Assembly (NCBI GenBank): GCA_045661225.1
Contig: JAZRFF010000008.1
Coordinates: forward strand, 1-7,388
Direction: 5' to 3'
DNA from: HGM04593 sp045661225
GTDB lineage: Bacteria > Bacteroidota > Bacteroidia > Bacteroidales > Bacteroidaceae
Length of the DNA: 7,388 bases
Shown here: in pieces, positions 5,832 to 7,388 of the stretch
Numbering within the stretch: the first letter of the stretch is position 1
How the letters are laid out: every line of letters begins with the position of its first letter
Translations under genes and position numbers: made by a program
Notes under the pieces: generated by a model
Seen by the model: the letters and a program-made list of their open reading frames with translations, nothing else
Databases searched by the model: none
Told to the model about the DNA's origin: nothing

Positions 5832-7250
5832 ATGAGTGATACAATTTGCGCGCTGGCAACATCGGGTGGCGGTGCGCTGAACGTGATAAGAGTGTCGGGT
5901 GATAGTGCTATTGATATTGTTTCAAGAATTTTTATCCCAAAGCGTGGCGCTTCTCTTGCCGAACGCAAAAGTCACACGGTGGCTTTCGGCGACATACGGA
6001 CTCCGGGCGGCGAGGTGATAGACGAAGTGCTGTTGACTATTATGCGCGCTCCGCACAGCTATACAGGCGAGGAGACAATAGAGATAAGTTGTCACGCGTC
6101 GGCATATATCACGCAGCAGATAATGCTGATGCTGCTCGACCTTGGAGCGCGTCAGGCAACTCCCGGCGAGTTTACAATGCGTGCCTTTCTCAATGGTAAA
6201 ATGGACCTTAGTCGTGCCGAAGCCGTAGCCGACCTTATAGCGTCTACCTCACAGGCGTCGCACCGCTTGGCAATGAATCAGCTGAAAGGTGGCTTCAGCC
6301 GGGAATTAAGCCTCTTGCGCGATAAATTACTGAAACTCACCACACTCATAGAACTTGAACTTGACTTCAGCGAAGAAGATGTTACATTTGCCGACCGTAA
6401 AGAACTGTTGCAGCTTTGCAATGAGGTCGATGCCGTAATGTCGCGTCTGGCCGGTTCATTCAGCGTGGGTAATGCCGTGAAAAACGGTGTTCCAGTGGCA
6501 ATCGTAGGCGAAACAAATGCCGGAAAAAGCACTCTGCTTAATGCCCTTCTGCACGAGGAACGTGCAATAGTAAGTGATATAAGCGGTACTACGCGCGATA
6601 CCATCGAAGGGCTTATGACACTCAACGGAACAGCATTCCGCTTCATTGATACCGCCGGTCTGCGTGAAACACACGATGTGGTAGAACGTATAGGAATTGA
6701 ACGAGCTATAGAACAACTGAAAAAATCATCTATAGCATTGTGGCTCATAGACCCTACCGCAACAAAAGAACAAATAGAAGAACTTGCAAAGAAACTATTG
6801 CCCGTGTGCAAGGGAAAGAAAATGGCACTACTAGTAAATAAATGCGATGCGGTAGACCCCATAACCCTTTCTCACGCAATGGAATGGTCTGCAGCTATGG
6901 TCGTAAAGTACGGCGATGGAGTAGAGTGGAATAAAAACGACTTATGGGCAATATCGGCACGCCACGGCACGAACTTGGACAATCTGGAAGAGTTCTTTGT
7001 GCGCAGTGCAGCAATGCCGTCAATAACCTCTCAGGAGGTCGTTGTTACCAATGTACGCCACTACGAAGCACTCACCCGCGCGCTCGATAACATAAGAGAA
7101 GTGCAGCGCGGCCTTGCCGACGGAATCCCCGGCGACCTCGTGAGCGAATCGTTGCGTGCAGCAATACACAACCTCTCCGAAATTGTAGGCGAAGTAACAA
7201 ACGATGAGGTTCTTGGCAATATATTTGCAAATTTCTGCATCGGCAAGTAA
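5832..7250 (+). CDS. mnmE: tRNA uridine-5-carboxymethylaminomethyl(34) synthesis GTPase MnmE
   Basis: A complete 472-residue MnmE (TrmE/ThdF). With MnmG it installs the (carboxymethyl)aminomethyl group at C5 of wobble U34 in a set of tRNAs, using a folate one-carbon unit and GTP. The N-terminal folate-binding domain spans about 1-120 (DTICALATSGGGALNVIRVSG; PGEFTMRAFLNGKMDLSRAEA at its end). A helical domain surrounds the G domain: G1 GETNAGKST (226-234), G2 region SGTTRDT (251-257), G3 DTAG (273-276), G4 NKCD (336-339) and G5 SA (375-376). The C-terminal FCIGK carries the conserved cysteine. G1 has Thr in place of the commoner Pro (GxPNxGKS), which I regard as usual in Bacteroidota. The ATG at 5832 gives the expected N-terminus. 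No consensus promoter is visible in the 117-base gap, so transcription may come partly from upstream. Confidence 0.97.
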   Translation: MSDTICALATSGGGALNVIRVSGDSAIDIVSRIFIPKRGASLAERKSHTVAFGDIRTPGGEVIDEVLLTIMRAPHSYTGEETIEISCHASAYITQQIMLMLLDLGARQATPGEFTMRAFLNGKMDLSRAEAVADLIASTSQASHRLAMNQLKGGFSRELSLLRDKLLKLTTLIELELDFSEEDVTFADRKELLQLCNEVDAVMSRLAGSFSVGNAVKNGVPVAIVGETNAGKSTLLNALLHEERAIVSDISGTTRDTIEGLMTLNGTAFRFIDTAGLRETHDVVERIGIERAIEQLKKSSIALWLIDPTATKEQIEELAKKLLPVCKGKKMALLVNKCDAVDPITLSHAMEWSAAMVVKYGDGVEWNKNDLWAISARHGTNLDNLEEFFVRSAAMPSITSQEVVVTNVRHYEALTRALDNIREVQRGLADGIPGDLVSESLRAAIHNLSEIVGEVTNDEVLGNIFANFCIGK

Positions 7251-7290
7251 GTAGTTGATTATCAAATAGTTAAATCAATCATAAATGATT

Positions 7291-7323
7291 AATATAGCAC
7301 TCTTTACGGGTGCTATATTTGTT
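7291..7323 (+). terminator. Intrinsic terminator after mnmE
   Basis: AATATAGCAC (7291-7300) pairs perfectly with GTGCTATATT (7310-7319) around the loop TCTTTACGG. It is followed by TGTTTG, so the closing T-tract is TTTGTTT with one G. It begins 40 bases after the mnmE stop codon. The stem is A/T-rich at its base, as in many terminators of low-GC organisms. Confidence 0.72.
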
Positions 7324-7388
7324 TGTGCAAGCATCGTTGTTAATCGTTGCTAAGCCTTTTTACGCCTGTTTTTGTACCTCCTGTGTAC
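7324..7388. other. Unassigned right edge of the window
   Basis: These 65 bases after the mnmE terminator contain no gene that can be supported. They include two imperfect copies of a short motif (GCATCGTTG and AATCGTTGC) and, at the very edge, two TGTAC units (TTGTACC at 7373-7379 and TGTAC at 7384-7388). On the minus strand two frames stay open from the edge to stops at 7340-7342 and 7350-7352, so the end of a leftward gene cannot be excluded. Confidence 0.4.

Noticed and set aside
6278..6862. A 194-codon open frame on the minus strand inside mnmE
   Set aside because: It lies fully opposite conserved MnmE codons, including the G domain; the translation is Ser/Arg-rich low complexity with no recognisable domain. 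It is a by-product of the codon use of mnmE.
7340..7388. C-terminal end of a leftward gene at the right edge (minus strand, ending ...VKRLSND, or alternatively ...RRKKA at 7350-7352)
   Set aside because: Only 12 to 15 codons are visible, two frames are equally possible, and neither tail can be recognised. The sequence to the right is needed.

Overview
The window looks like ordinary chromosomal DNA from a member of the Bacteroidota, most likely the order Bacteroidales. Four things point there. The gene families are typical: a TPR/PD40 periplasmic protein, a short NfeD next to FloA, and an MnmE with a GETNAGKS P-loop. Start codons are preceded by A/T-rich leaders without a Shine-Dalgarno sequence. 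One promoter closely matches the Bacteroidetes consensus (TTG, then TAnnTTTG). No insertion sequence, CRISPR array, rRNA or tRNA gene was seen. The genus cannot be set from this window.

Layout, left to right. Positions 1-134 hold the 3' end of a rubrerythrin-type diiron protein (+). Positions 135-353 are non-coding, with a GC-rich hairpin and a strong intrinsic terminator (294-329). A two-gene leftward unit follows: ttcA (741-1496, minus) and then a small DUF486 membrane protein (354-728, minus). An A/T-rich divergent region (1497-1813) carries a good rightward promoter. The rest reads rightward: an exported TPR/PD40/coiled-coil protein (1814-3241), an NfeD-family membrane protein (3324-3794), the flotillin-like protein FloA (3820-4788), a uridine-phosphorylase-type nucleoside phosphorylase (4842-5714), a cluster of three hairpins (5720-5799), mnmE (5832-7250) and a terminator (7291-7323). 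The last 65 bases hold nothing that can be assigned with confidence.

How the genes fit together. NfeD and FloA are a known functional pair (membrane microdomain organisation) and are tightly spaced here. TtcA (2-thiocytidine at tRNA position 32) and MnmE (wobble uridine 34 modification) both modify the tRNA anticodon loop but lie in separate, oppositely oriented units. The nucleoside phosphorylase is a pyrimidine salvage enzyme and the rubrerythrin fragment is an oxidative-stress protein. These look like housekeeping neighbours, not one pathway.

I did not find a convincing new system. The items most worth a second look are the three tandem hairpins before mnmE, the domain make-up of the TPR/PD40 protein, the long non-coding tail after the rubrerythrin gene, and the mnmE 3' end as a possible island integration site at the right edge.
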